64,000 nt of DNA from assembly GCF_032484785.1 (NCBI RefSeq), contig NZ_JAUETR010000001.1:5273501-5337500 (forward strand), in the 5' to 3' direction. The notes under the pieces are model-generated. The model was not told where the DNA came from. It did not search any database and saw only the letters and a program-made list of their open reading frames with translations. Below, piece by piece: positions 52,371 through 61,177 of the stretch. The DNA is from Bradyrhizobium sp. SZCCHNS1050. GTDB lineage: Bacteria; Pseudomonadota; Alphaproteobacteria; Rhizobiales; Xanthobacteraceae. Each line of letters opens with the position of its first letter. The first letter of the stretch is position 1. A program made the position numbers and the translations under genes.

Positions 52371-53510
52371 TTACCTCTCGTTGGTGAAGATGATCGTCCC
52401 CGATGCGGCGAACATGCCGCCGACGCCGTGGCACACCGAGATCTTGGCTCCTGGTACCTGCGCCGGGGCGATGCCACGCATCTGGCGCACGCTCTCCTGC
52501 AACGCATACATGCCGTACATGCCCGAATGCATGTAGGATAGGCCGCCGCCGTTGGTGTTGAGCGGCAGCTTGCCGCCTGGCCGTGTGTGACCGGCTGCGA
52601 TGAACGGCCCGGTCTCCTCATGCGGCATGAAGCCGAGATCACCGAGACCGAACAGCGGCAGATGCGCGAACGCGTCGTAGATCATGAGATGGTCGACGTC
52701 GGCATGGCCGATGCCGGCCTCCTTGAAGGCGAGGGGGCCCGCGACCTTGAAGGCGCGCGATGAATTGAACGTCTCCATCTGGCTGACCATCGGCGTCTCC
52801 ACGCTTTCGCCGGTGCCGAGAACATAGACTGGCCTCTGCGGAAAATCCTTGGCGCGATCGGCCGAGGTCAGGATCAGCGCGCCGCCGCCATCGGTGACGA
52901 GGCAGCATTGCAGCAGCCGGAACGGGTAGGCGATCATGCGCGAGTTCAGCACGTCCTCGACGGTGATCGGGTCCTTCATCATCGCGCGCGGGTTCTTTGC
53001 CGCCCATTCGCGCTGTACGACGGCAACCATCGCCAACTGCTCATGGGTGATGCCGTACGTCTTCATGTAGCGCAGCACGGGGATCGGGAACATGCTGGGC
53101 GGCCCGTAGACGCCGAACGGCGCCTCGAACTGGCCCTGCAGGCTGTCCGGCGGGATCGAGCGCGGCAGCTTGCCGATCATCGATTTGCCGCTCTCGGCGT
53201 GGGTGATCAGCACGGTCTTGCATAGGCCGGCCTCGATCGCAGCCGCGGCGTGGCGGACATGCAGCATGAAGGAGCAGCCGCCGACCGAGGTGCCATCGAC
53301 CCAGGTCGGCGTGATGCCGAGATAATGACAGATCTGCTGCGGCGTCTCGACCGCGGTGGCGAAGCCGTCGATGTCCGACAGCTTGAGCCCGGCATCGGCG
53401 ATGGCATTCAGCGCCGCGTCCGCATGCAGCTGGATCTGCGACATCGTCGGGATGATTCCGAGCTCGGTGGTCTCGGCCGCGCCGACCACGGCCACCTGGT
53501 TTCGACGCAT
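52371..53510 (-). CDS. Thiolase (SCP-x / acetyl-CoA acetyltransferase type)
   Basis: 379 residues. The nucleophilic Cys is at residue 79 in T-S-V-G-G-C-S-F-M. Further family motifs are H-A-D-V-D-H-L-M-I-Y-D-A-F-A-H near 265-280, N-T-N-G-G-G-L-S-Y-M-H-S-G near 320-332 and a late V-C-H-G-V-G-G-M-F with the second Cys/His pair. This branch usually cleaves 3-ketoacyl-CoA with bulky or branched side chains and works with a DUF35 partner, whose gene lies four bases upstream. Confidence 0.92.
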   Translation of the reverse strand: MRRNQVAVVGAAETTELGIIPTMSQIQLHADAALNAIADAGLKLSDIDGFATAVETPQQICHYLGITPTWVDGTSVGGCSFMLHVRHAAAAIEAGLCKTVLITHAESGKSMIGKLPRSIPPDSLQGQFEAPFGVYGPPSMFPIPVLRYMKTYGITHEQLAMVAVVQREWAAKNPRAMMKDPITVEDVLNSRMIAYPFRLLQCCLVTDGGGALILTSADRAKDFPQRPVYVLGTGESVETPMVSQMETFNSSRAFKVAGPLAFKEAGIGHADVDHLMIYDAFAHLPLFGLGDLGFMPHEETGPFIAAGHTRPGGKLPLNTNGGGLSYMHSGMYGMYALQESVRQMRGIAPAQVPGAKISVCHGVGGMFAASGTIIFTNER

Positions 53511-53514
53511 GGCG

Positions 53515-53928
53515 CTATCCTTTCGCCGGCCGGAACAGGGGCAGGGTGATCTGCTCGTCCATTTTCTCGAATGTGACTTCGAGGGCCATGTCGAGCTCCA
53601 ATGCCTCCGGTGTCTGCGGGCAGCCCGTGATGTTGCTCATCATGCGCGGGCCCTCTTCGAGCGCCACGACGGCAATGGCGTAGGGCGGCGTGAAGCCGGG
53701 CGCAGGGGGACGATGGTTGATGACGTAGCTGTAGAGCGTGCCTTTGCCCGTGGCCTTGAAGACGCTGACCTTGCGGCTGGCGCAGGCCGGACAGAATGGG
53801 CGCGGCGGGAAGTAGACGTGGGCACAGGCGTCGCAGCGCTGCAGCCGCAATTCGCCGGCGCGGGTACCGTCCCAGAAATGCTGCGTCTCGGGTGTCGGTT
53901 TGGGGCGTGCACGCATAGGCTCGGCCAT
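53515..53928 (-). CDS. DUF35 OB-fold/zinc-ribbon protein, thiolase partner
   Basis: 137 residues from ATG 53928, preceded by GGGAGGA at some distance. The N-terminal zinc ribbon has C-D-A-C (32, 35) and C-P-A-C (46, 49), then an OB-fold with G-K-G-T-L-Y-S-Y-V near 63-71. Such proteins pair with SCP-x-type thiolases or with MaoC-type hydratases and may bind the acyl-CoA. Its stop is four bases from the thiolase start, so DUF35, thiolase and SDR form one operon. Confidence 0.92.
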   Translation of the reverse strand: MAEPMRARPKPTPETQHFWDGTRAGELRLQRCDACAHVYFPPRPFCPACASRKVSVFKATGKGTLYSYVINHRPPAPGFTPPYAIAVVALEEGPRMMSNITGCPQTPEALELDMALEVTFEKMDEQITLPLFRPAKG

Positions 53929-54119
53929 CCCGGTTGATCCTCCCTGCGGCGGGCTCCGTCGCCCGCTCCTTTGCATCCGTGATGCGCCATTTGACGCAGA
54001 CGCGTCAACGGTCCATCACGCCACGCATGCGGCCCTCCGGGAGGCGCAGAGGTGTTTGGACGGCAATTGCCGCCTGATGAAAATTGGTCTTTGATGCTGG
54101 GAGTATGATCGGAGCCGAG

Positions 54120-54443
54120 ATGAAGCTGCGTGACATCGCCCATTCCAGAACCGGCGACAAGGGTGACACCTCGAACATCTCGGTCATCGCCTACGACCCC
54201 AAGGATTACCCGCTGTTGCTCGCACAAGTCACGGCCGAGCGGGTGAAGGCGCACTTCGCCGGCATTGTCCAGGGCGAGGTGGTCCGCTATGAGCTGCCCA
54301 ACATTGCGGCGCTGAATTTCGTGATGAGCCGGGCGCTCGGCGGCGGGGTCACCCGGTCGCTCGCGCTGGATGCGCACGGCAAGTCGCTGAGTTCCGCGCT
54401 GCTCGATCTGGACATCGCGGCCGATGCCGCAGACACGCTATAG
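54120..54443 (+). CDS. AtuA C-terminal-domain-like protein
   Basis: 107 residues from ATG 54120 (GGAG five bases upstream; ATG 54105 is possible). It contains I-A-H-S-R-T-G-D-K-G-D-T-S-N-I-S-V near residues 6-22, the signature of the C-terminal domain of AtuA, which in Pseudomonas takes part in acyclic-terpene degradation. Here it is a stand-alone domain, as also seen in other proteobacteria. Its biochemical role is not known. It is followed six bases later by an amidase and diverges from the DUF35/thiolase operon. Confidence 0.82.
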   Translation: MKLRDIAHSRTGDKGDTSNISVIAYDPKDYPLLLAQVTAERVKAHFAGIVQGEVVRYELPNIAALNFVMSRALGGGVTRSLALDAHGKSLSSALLDLDIAADAADTL

Positions 54444-54449
54444 GATGCC

Positions 54450-55802
54450 ATGACCGTTTCGAATCCGACCCTGGCCGCGCTGGCCGACGATCTCGCCGCC
54501 GGTCGCACCACGTCCCGCAAGTTGGTGGAGGAGTGTCTCGCCCGGATCGCCGATCCCGCCGGCGAGGGCCAGCGCGCCTTCATCCATGTCGACAAGGAGG
54601 CCGCGCTGGCGGCGGCCGACGGCATGGATGCGCTGCGCAAGGCCAATGCGGCGCCGTCGCCCTACGCCGGCATTCCGGTCTCGATCAAGGACCTGTTCGA
54701 CATCAAGGGCCAGGTCACCCGCGCCGGCTCGCGGGCGCTGGAGGATTCCGCGCCGGCCGAGGCCGATGCGCCGGCGGTGGTGCGGCTGCGCCGGGCCGGC
54801 TTCGTCGTGATCGGCCGCACCAACATGACCGAGTTCGCTTATTCCGGCATCGGCATCAACCCGCACTACGGCACGCCGAAGAGCGCCTGGAAGCGCGACG
54901 TCGGCCATGTGCCCGGCGGCTCGTCGTCGGGCGCCGCGGTCTCGATCGTCGATCGCATGGCCTATGGCGCGCTCGGCACCGACACCGGCGGCTCCTGCCG
55001 CATTCCCGCGGCCTTCAACGGCATCACGGGCTACAAGCCGACGCAGGCCCGCGTGCCGCTCGACGGCGGCGTGCCGCTGTCGACCACGCTCGACAGCTTT
55101 GGGCCGCTCGCCAACACGGTCGCCTGCTGTGCCGTCCTCGATTCCGTGCTGGCCGACGAGCCGGTCCGCCCGCTCGCGTCGCGCCCGGTGAAGGGTTTGC
55201 GGCTTGCGGTGCCCACCACGGTCGTGCTCGACGAGCTCGATGTCGAGGTCGCCGAGACCTTTGAGCGGGCGCTGCAGACGCTGGCGAAGCAGGGGGCGCT
55301 GATCGAGCGTATCGAATTCCCCGAGTTCCTCGACGTCGGCCTGATCGGCATGAAGGGCGGCTTCGCCGCCGCCGAGAGCTATGCCTGGCACCGCTTCCTG
55401 CTGACAGCCAAGGGCGACGTCTACGATCCGCGCGTGTCCGTCCGCATCATGCGCGGCGAGGCGATCACCGTGCCGGATTACATCGAGATGCTCAACGCGC
55501 GCCGCTCGCTGGTGAAGCGCGCCGCTGCACGCATCGCGCCCCACGATGCGCTGGCGATGCCGACCACGGCCAACGCGCCGCCTGTCATCGCCGATCTCGC
55601 CGACGACCAGGCCTTCGCCCGCGAGAACATCCGCGCTTTGCGCAACTGCACCTTCATCAACATGATCGACGGCTGCGCCATCTCGCTGCCGGCGCACCGC
55701 CACGGCGAGGTCCCGGTCGGCCTGATGCTGGCGCAGTCCGGCGGCCAGGACCGCAAACTGCTGGAGATCGCGGCTGGGGTCGAGGGCGTGGTGCGGGGCT
55801 GA
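54450..55802 (+). CDS. Amidase (amidase signature family)
   Basis: 450 residues. The Ser-cisSer-Lys triad is intact: Lys80 in V-S-I-K-D-L-F-D, the cis-Ser in P-G-G-S-S-S-G-A-A (158-160) and the nucleophile Ser182 in D-T-G-G-S-C-R-I-P. The length matches aryl/alkyl amidases and aspartyl-tRNA amidotransferase A relatives, but GatB/GatC are absent, so it is a stand-alone hydrolase. Substrate not set by sequence. It starts six bases after the AtuA-C-like gene, so the two are co-transcribed. Confidence 0.9.
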   Translation: MTVSNPTLAALADDLAAGRTTSRKLVEECLARIADPAGEGQRAFIHVDKEAALAAADGMDALRKANAAPSPYAGIPVSIKDLFDIKGQVTRAGSRALEDSAPAEADAPAVVRLRRAGFVVIGRTNMTEFAYSGIGINPHYGTPKSAWKRDVGHVPGGSSSGAAVSIVDRMAYGALGTDTGGSCRIPAAFNGITGYKPTQARVPLDGGVPLSTTLDSFGPLANTVACCAVLDSVLADEPVRPLASRPVKGLRLAVPTTVVLDELDVEVAETFERALQTLAKQGALIERIEFPEFLDVGLIGMKGGFAAAESYAWHRFLLTAKGDVYDPRVSVRIMRGEAITVPDYIEMLNARRSLVKRAAARIAPHDALAMPTTANAPPVIADLADDQAFARENIRALRNCTFINMIDGCAISLPAHRHGEVPVGLMLAQSGGQDRKLLEIAAGVEGVVRG

Positions 55803-55817
55803 GCTGGCCGAACGCGA

Positions 55818-56585
55818 TCAGGGTTTGTGTGACGGGCCATCGATCGGGGGCAGAGGCGCGGCCTTGGCGGCGATCGCCTGGGCCTGGTCGATGAGACCGG
55901 CGGCCAGCATCCTGTCGAGCATGCGATCGCGCCACTCGCTGTCGTGCTCAGAGGTCCACGGCCTTCGGAAACGCGCGAGGAGAAAGGCAAGCTCGCCGAT
56001 GTCGAGGCTTGCGAGGGCTTTGCCGAAATAGGTTGTGGCTGCGTCTGCAGCACCATAGGTCCGGCGGCCAAGATAGGCATTGTTCAGATAGGCCTCCAGG
56101 ATGCGATCGCGCGTGAACGTGCGCTCGATGCGGCCCATGAACACCTCTGTGCCAATCTGCCATTCGAGGTTCGGCCCTTTGTAACAGTCCGGAACGAGGG
56201 TACAGAGACAATCTCGGCTAACCGAGTGGATGATGTTCGACCGGCCCGGCCGGCGACCCGCCGCCATGTCGGATGCGAGCCGGGCCAGCGGGCCGACATA
56301 GGGTCGCGCGTAGAAGTCACGGTCTTCAGACGCCACGACGGCGTTCCGGACCAGAGGCGGAATCTCCGAGAGCGGCACAAAGGAGCTTCTCGGGTTCGCC
56401 GAACAGAGTGGACCTGTCGTCGGGAGAGCCGCAAGCTGGCTCTCCGTAGGGAGTCCGAGGCCGTATTCGAAGTACCAGATCACATAGCCTTCGGCGTAGA
56501 GCAGCAGCACGACAGCGATCGAGAGCATAGCCAGGATCGACTTGCCGAACAGGATGAAGAGCCGTTTGGTGCGCGGAGATCGCAT
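55818..56585 (-). CDS. Atypical GT51 transglycosylase-domain protein, membrane-anchored
   Basis: 255 residues. One N-terminal membrane helix (about 10-32), then a GT51-like domain with A-S-E-D-R-D-F-Y near 85-92 (catalytic Glu region) and, further on, I-E-R-T-F-T-R-D-R-I-L-E-A-Y-L-N and Y-G-A-A-D-A-A-T-T-Y-F-G-K near 165-195. The second conserved motif, normally G-G-S-T-I-x-Q-Q, is not recognisable: the place reads G-R-S-N-I-I-H-S-V-S. No transpeptidase domain follows. MtgA-like glycan synthesis is possible, but the altered motif makes activity uncertain. Confidence 0.82.
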   Translation of the reverse strand: MRSPRTKRLFILFGKSILAMLSIAVVLLLYAEGYVIWYFEYGLGLPTESQLAALPTTGPLCSANPRSSFVPLSEIPPLVRNAVVASEDRDFYARPYVGPLARLASDMAAGRRPGRSNIIHSVSRDCLCTLVPDCYKGPNLEWQIGTEVFMGRIERTFTRDRILEAYLNNAYLGRRTYGAADAATTYFGKALASLDIGELAFLLARFRRPWTSEHDSEWRDRMLDRMLAAGLIDQAQAIAAKAAPLPPIDGPSHKP

Positions 56586-56701
56586 CGTCAGAAGTTGGTT
56601 CCTGCATGAGCGTTCCGGTTCACTGGATGGTTTCAGGAAACCGTGATGCGAAGAATTGTCCGGAAAACGGGTGGCCACTAGCGTGCGTTTCATGACACGC
56701 T

Positions 56702-56803
56702 CGTCATTCCGGGATGCGCGCCCTTGCGCGCAGGCCCGGAATCCATAACCACGATCGTGCGTATGGATTCCGGGCTCGTCGCTTCGCGCCGCCCCGGAAT
56801 GAC
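56702..56803. repeat. Palindromic repeat, cgtcattccggg type
   Basis: Starts cgtcattccgggatgcgcg and ends cgccccggaatgac, with inner gcccggaatccata and tatggattccgggc arms. It is one long inverted repeat in the gap upstream of the dioxygenase gene, related to those at 39193 and 45219. Confidence 0.88.
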
Positions 56804-56819
56804 ATCTGGGATGAATCGC

Positions 56820-57563
56820 ATGGCCAGACTCAAGCACGCAGTGCCCGAAGTCGACTTTTCCGCCGCCACCGGGATCGATGCAATCGACTGGGCGATGGTC
56901 GAACGCGACCTCGATGCCGGCGGCTGCGCCGTGTTGACGCAGCTGCTGTCGCCCGACGATTGCCGCGCCCTGGCGGCGCTCTATCCGGACGACCGGCACT
57001 TCCGCAGCCGCGTCGTCATGGCGCGGCATGGTTTCGGCCGCGGCGAGTACAAATATTTCAGTTATCCGCTGCCCGATCCGATCGCGCAGTTGCGGCCGCG
57101 GCTCTATTCGCATCTGGTGGCGATCGCCAACCGCTGGAATGCGACGATGGGGATCGACATCCAATTTCCCGCCGAGCACGACGACTTCCTGGCGCGCTGT
57201 CATGAGGCCGGCCAGACGCGGCCAACGCCGCTTTTGCTGCAATATGTCGAGGGCGACTACAACTGCCTGCACCAGGATCTCTATGGCGAGCACGTGTTTC
57301 CGCTGCAGGTCGCGATCCTGCTGTCGGAGCCGGGGCGCGATTTCGAGGGAGGCGAGTTCGTGCTGACCGAGCAGCGGCCGCGCATGCAGTCGCGCGCCGA
57401 GGTGGTGCCGCTCCGGCAGGGCGATGCGGTGGTGTTCGCGGTCCACAATCGCCCGGTCCAGGGCACGCGCGGCAGCTACCGTGTCAACATGCGTCATGGC
57501 GTGAGCCGGCTGCGTTCCGGCCGGCGGCATACGCTCGGCGTGATCTTTCACGATGCGAAGTAG
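56820..57563 (+). CDS. Fe(II)/2-oxoglutarate dioxygenase, prolyl-4-hydroxylase-like
   Basis: 247 residues from ATG 56820; ATG 56811 lies directly on the GGG that would serve as ribosome binding site. The iron ligands are His151 and Asp153 in N-C-L-H-Q-D-L-Y and probably His226 in M-R-H-G-V-S-R, with the 2-oxoglutarate Arg at 235 or 236. G-G-E-F near 177-180 follows the double-stranded beta-helix pattern. Cytosolic, no signal. It hydroxylates an unknown substrate (protein, amino acid or nucleic acid). It is four bases from alkB, so the two dioxygenases are one transcription unit. Confidence 0.88.
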   Translation: MARLKHAVPEVDFSAATGIDAIDWAMVERDLDAGGCAVLTQLLSPDDCRALAALYPDDRHFRSRVVMARHGFGRGEYKYFSYPLPDPIAQLRPRLYSHLVAIANRWNATMGIDIQFPAEHDDFLARCHEAGQTRPTPLLLQYVEGDYNCLHQDLYGEHVFPLQVAILLSEPGRDFEGGEFVLTEQRPRMQSRAEVVPLRQGDAVVFAVHNRPVQGTRGSYRVNMRHGVSRLRSGRRHTLGVIFHDAK

Positions 57564-57566
57564 CAT

Positions 57567-58217
57567 ATGACGGATCTGTTCGATGGATTTGAGATCGCCG
57601 GACCGGCGCGCGAGCCGCTCGCGCCCGGCGCGGTGCTGCTGCGTGGTTTTGCGCAGCCACATGCGACGGAGCTTCTGGCCGCGATCGAGGCGATCACCGC
57701 GCAGGCGCCGTTCCGCCGGATGATCACGCCCGGCGGGCACCAGATGTCGGTGGCCATGACGAATTGCGGCTCGGTCGGCTGGGTGACGGACCGCAGCGGC
57801 TATCGCTACGATCCCGTTGATCCAGACAGCGGACAGAGGTGGCCGGCGATGCCGCCGCTGTTGCGACAGCTCGCCGAGCAGGCGGCGAGCGAGGCAGGCT
57901 TTGCCGCCTTCGCGCCCGATGCCTGCCTGATCAATTGCTACGAGCCCGGCGCCAAGATGTCGCTGCATCAGGATCGCGACGAGCGCGACGTCGGCGCGCC
58001 GATCGTCTCGGTGTCATTGGGCCTTCCCGCGACGTTCCTGTTCGGCGGCCTCAAGCGCTCCGACAAGACGCAACGCTATCGGCTGGCCCATGGCGACGTC
58101 GTCGTCTGGGGCGGCCCGGCGCGGCTCGCCTTTCACGGCGTCGCGCCGCTCGCCGATGGCGAGCATGCTCGGCTCGGCCGCCGGCGCATCAACCTGACGT
58201 TCCGCCGCGCCCGATAG
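57567..58217 (+). CDS. alkB: DNA oxidative demethylase AlkB
   Basis: 216 residues, the length of E. coli AlkB, and closely similar. Iron ligands His134 and Asp136 in S-L-H-Q-D-R-D-E, distal His190 in A-F-H-G-V, and the 2-oxoglutarate-binding Arg pair in R-R-R-I-N-L-T-F-R near 205-213. The nucleotide-recognition lid has W-V-T-D-R-S-G-Y-R-Y near 72-81. AlkB removes methyl groups from 1-methyladenine and 3-methylcytosine. It lies four bases downstream of another dioxygenase gene. No ada box or ada gene is nearby. Confidence 0.95.
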   Translation: MTDLFDGFEIAGPAREPLAPGAVLLRGFAQPHATELLAAIEAITAQAPFRRMITPGGHQMSVAMTNCGSVGWVTDRSGYRYDPVDPDSGQRWPAMPPLLRQLAEQAASEAGFAAFAPDACLINCYEPGAKMSLHQDRDERDVGAPIVSVSLGLPATFLFGGLKRSDKTQRYRLAHGDVVVWGGPARLAFHGVAPLADGEHARLGRRRINLTFRRAR

Positions 58218-58291
58218 TCCTGGCCGCTCTGTGACGTTCCTCATTTTGCAGCGGGCATCCCTGGCTCTATGCTGCGCCCGGGAGAGGGGCC

Positions 58292-59515
58292 ATGAGCACT
58301 GTCGAACTTGCGGACGAGCGGGCGCCTGCGGCGGCGCGAATGGGACTTCACCTTGCGCTGCTGCAGCTGGTGTTCACGCTGCTGTGGACGACCTACGTGA
58401 TCTATCTGCCGAAGCTCGCCGCCCAGGCCGGCATCGCGCCCTCCGCCGTCGTTCTGATCCTGATGCTGGACCAGGCGATCTTCACATTGTCCGATACCGC
58501 GATGGGACTTGCGGCCGATCGCATCGGGCGCGCCGCCGCGCGGTTCGGTCTCTTCATCGGCCTGCTGACTGCGGTATCCTGCGCCGCCTTTGTCGCGCTG
58601 CCTTTCGTGGCGGCGTCCGCAGGTCCAGCGGTCTTCATCGGACTGATCGCGATCTGGGCGCTGACCTCGTCGGTCTTGCGCGCGCCGCCCTTGACGCTGC
58701 TCGGGCGCCATGCGGCCCGGCCGGCCATTCCGTTCCTGGCAGCGCTGGTCATGCTCGGCTATGGCGTGGCCGGCGCCGTGTCGCCCTACCTCGGCGTGAT
58801 CCTGCGCGACTACGATCCGCGCCTGCCGTTCGTCATCTCATCGGCCGTGCTGCTGCTGACGGCGCTCGGTCTCTCGCGCATTCCGCAGGATAGCGGTCGG
58901 GCAGCGCAAGCAGCTGCCAAGCCCGAGCCCAGGCCGCTGCGGGGACTCCCGCTGCTGTTCATCGGCGCCATGGTGATCCTCGCGCTCGGCTACCAGCTGC
59001 ATTTCAGCATCAACAGCTCGGCGTTCTATCTCCGCTTCGCCAGGCCGGAGGACCTTTCCTGGCTGATGCCGGTGTTCTGGATCGGCTTCAACCTCGTGCT
59101 GTTCCCGGCCAGCGTGGTCGTCAAGCATAGCGGCGGGCTCATCGTGATGGGATTCGCCGGTCTGCTCGGTGCGCTCGCGATCGTGATCGCCGAGCTCGCG
59201 GGCGCATTGACCGTGCTGATCGTGGCGCAGTTCATCGCCGGGGCGGCCTGGGGCTGCATGATGATGAGCGCCATTTCCGCGGCGCTCGCGATCGGGACGA
59301 CCGGCGCCGAGGGCAAGGTGACCGGGCTCGTGTTCTCGGCGCTGGCGCTGGCAACCTTCGCGCGGATCGCTGCCGTCGCCGGCGGTCTGCAGAAGTTGCC
59401 AGACTATGCGCCGCTGGTGCAGTGGGCGCCGGTCGCGTGCTGGCTCGTGGCCGGCGCGGGCCTGCTGGCGATGGCCGCCGCCGGATTGCAGGGACGCCGC
59501 GCGTCCCCGCCGTGA
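58292..59515 (+). CDS. MFS transporter
   Basis: 407 residues, about twelve membrane helices. The loop between helices 2 and 3 reads G-L-A-A-D-R-I-G-R-A-A-A-R, the MFS signature (G-x-x-x-D-R-x-G-R). A long cytoplasmic loop near 200-220 (Q-A-A-A-K-P-E-P-R-P) separates the two halves. Substrate unknown; the length and motif fit drug/metabolite exporters. It follows alkB by 74 bases and converges on the ThDP enzyme gene. Confidence 0.9.
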   Translation: MSTVELADERAPAAARMGLHLALLQLVFTLLWTTYVIYLPKLAAQAGIAPSAVVLILMLDQAIFTLSDTAMGLAADRIGRAAARFGLFIGLLTAVSCAAFVALPFVAASAGPAVFIGLIAIWALTSSVLRAPPLTLLGRHAARPAIPFLAALVMLGYGVAGAVSPYLGVILRDYDPRLPFVISSAVLLLTALGLSRIPQDSGRAAQAAAKPEPRPLRGLPLLFIGAMVILALGYQLHFSINSSAFYLRFARPEDLSWLMPVFWIGFNLVLFPASVVVKHSGGLIVMGFAGLLGALAIVIAELAGALTVLIVAQFIAGAAWGCMMMSAISAALAIGTTGAEGKVTGLVFSALALATFARIAAVAGGLQKLPDYAPLVQWAPVACWLVAGAGLLAMAAAGLQGRRASPP

Positions 59516-59521
59516 GGTCGA

Positions 59522-61156
59522 TCAGATCCCTGGAGGCTTCGACGGATGGATGAAGGCCCAGGGCGAGACCTCGGAGTCGCGCGGCACCTCGATGTCGATC
59601 AGATATGGCCCGCCATGCGCCAGCGCCGTCTCGAGCGCGGATTTGAACTGATCGGGTGACGTGACCTTGCTGGCGGCGACGCCGAAGGATTCGGCGAGCG
59701 TGACGAAATCCGGATTGACGAGATCGGAGGCGACGACGCGGCCGTCGAAGCGCTCACGCTGGTCGCGCCGGACATTGCCATAGGAATTGTTGTTGAACAC
59801 CAGGGTGACGACGCCGATGTTGTATTGCACGGCAGTCGCCAGCTCCTGCACGGCGAACATGAAACCGCCATCGCCGGTGATCGCGACCACAGGTCTGTCG
59901 GGATGCGCCACCTTGGCACCGAGCGCGGTGGGAAAACCCGCGCCGAGCGTGCCCTGATAGCCCGAGGTGATGAAGGTGCGCGGCTCGTAGACGGGAAAGC
60001 CGTACCAGGAGGCGAAGCCGACCTGCGACAGTTCGTCGGTGACGATGGCGTCGCGCGGCAGCACCTCGCGGAGCACGTTCAGATAGGCCATCTGCGGCTG
60101 GACCTTCTGGATCTCCTGCAAGGTCGCTGCGGTGACCTCCCGGATCGCGGCGCGGCGTCCCGAGCTCTTGCGGTACCCCGCCTTGCTCACAGCAGCGATG
60201 AGCGCGGCCGTGCCCGCCTTGGCATCGGCGACGATGCCGGCGTCGACGATCAGGCGCCGCATCTCCACCGGGTCGATGTCGATGCGGATCGACTTCAATC
60301 CATCCGGCTTGAACGGCCAGCGGAACGTGGTCGGCAGCTCCATGCGGGTGCCGATGCCGATCATCAGATCGGTGGTCGGCCACAGCTTGTAGGCTGAGGC
60401 CATGGTAAGCCCGAGCTCGTGTGCATTGGAGACGATGCCGCGTCCTGACCGGAAGGCGACGACCGGCGCGTCGATCATCTCGGCGAGCTCGAGGATGTCC
60501 TCGCGCGCCTCGATTGCGCCTGAGCCGACGAAGATCATCGGCGCCTTCGCGGACGTGATCAGCCCGGCCGCCTTGGCGATGCGGTCGGGATCGGGCTGCG
60601 GCGGCGCGAACTGTGCCAGCGGCATCGCCGCGGCGGTGGCCGCCTTCTGCGTGAACACGTCCCACGGCATCTCGAGCGCAGCGGGGCCGCGCCGCCCCGA
60701 CATCATCTCCTGGAACGCGCGCGCGACCTGCGTCGGCGCGCAGTCGGGATATTCGATGCGCTCGGCCCATTTGACGAAGGTGCGCAGGGTCGCGAGCTGG
60801 TCCGGCATCTCGTGCAGATGGCCGCGGCCGCGGCCGAGATAGTCGGTCGGCACCTGGCCCGTGAGGCACAGCACCGGCTCGTTGCAGCCGAAGGCGGTGA
60901 GCAGTGCCGCGCCGGCGTTGAGCACGCCGGGACCCGGCACGACGCTGAACACGCCGGGCCTGCCGCTGGCGCGGGCATAGCCGAACGCCATGTAGCCGCA
61001 GGCCTGTTCGTGGCGGGCGCCGACGACCTTGAGCTGCGCCTGGTGGAAGGCATCGAACAGGCCATAGACCTGCGCTCCAGGCAGGCCGAACACGGTGTCG
61101 ACGCCGTGGGCGACGAGCCCGCTGACGATGGCTTCGCCGCCGGTCATGGTGGTCAT
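59522..61156 (-). CDS. Thiamine-diphosphate enzyme, acetolactate synthase/decarboxylase type
   Basis: 544 residues. N-terminal pyrimidine-binding domain with the cofactor-activating Glu in G-A-R-H-E-Q-A (near 50), a central domain, and the C-terminal diphosphate-binding motif G-D-G-G-F-M-F followed by N-N-N-S-Y-G-N near 425-455. No regulatory subunit (ilvN) is adjacent, so it is probably not the biosynthetic acetolactate synthase. It is the last gene of the homoprotocatechuate-type operon. Possible roles are a benzoylformate/phenylpyruvate-type decarboxylase or another 2-keto-acid lyase; the sequence does not decide. Confidence 0.88.
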   Translation of the reverse strand: MTTMTGGEAIVSGLVAHGVDTVFGLPGAQVYGLFDAFHQAQLKVVGARHEQACGYMAFGYARASGRPGVFSVVPGPGVLNAGAALLTAFGCNEPVLCLTGQVPTDYLGRGRGHLHEMPDQLATLRTFVKWAERIEYPDCAPTQVARAFQEMMSGRRGPAALEMPWDVFTQKAATAAAMPLAQFAPPQPDPDRIAKAAGLITSAKAPMIFVGSGAIEAREDILELAEMIDAPVVAFRSGRGIVSNAHELGLTMASAYKLWPTTDLMIGIGTRMELPTTFRWPFKPDGLKSIRIDIDPVEMRRLIVDAGIVADAKAGTAALIAAVSKAGYRKSSGRRAAIREVTAATLQEIQKVQPQMAYLNVLREVLPRDAIVTDELSQVGFASWYGFPVYEPRTFITSGYQGTLGAGFPTALGAKVAHPDRPVVAITGDGGFMFAVQELATAVQYNIGVVTLVFNNNSYGNVRRDQRERFDGRVVASDLVNPDFVTLAESFGVAASKVTSPDQFKSALETALAHGGPYLIDIEVPRDSEVSPWAFIHPSKPPGI

Positions 61157-61177
61157 GCTGACATTCCGTTGCTGACT

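Noticed and set aside
59522..61156. Assignment of the ThDP enzyme as biosynthetic acetolactate synthase IlvB.
   Set aside because: No ilvN or ilvC adjacent, and the gene is in an aromatic-degradation operon; the name would be too specific.
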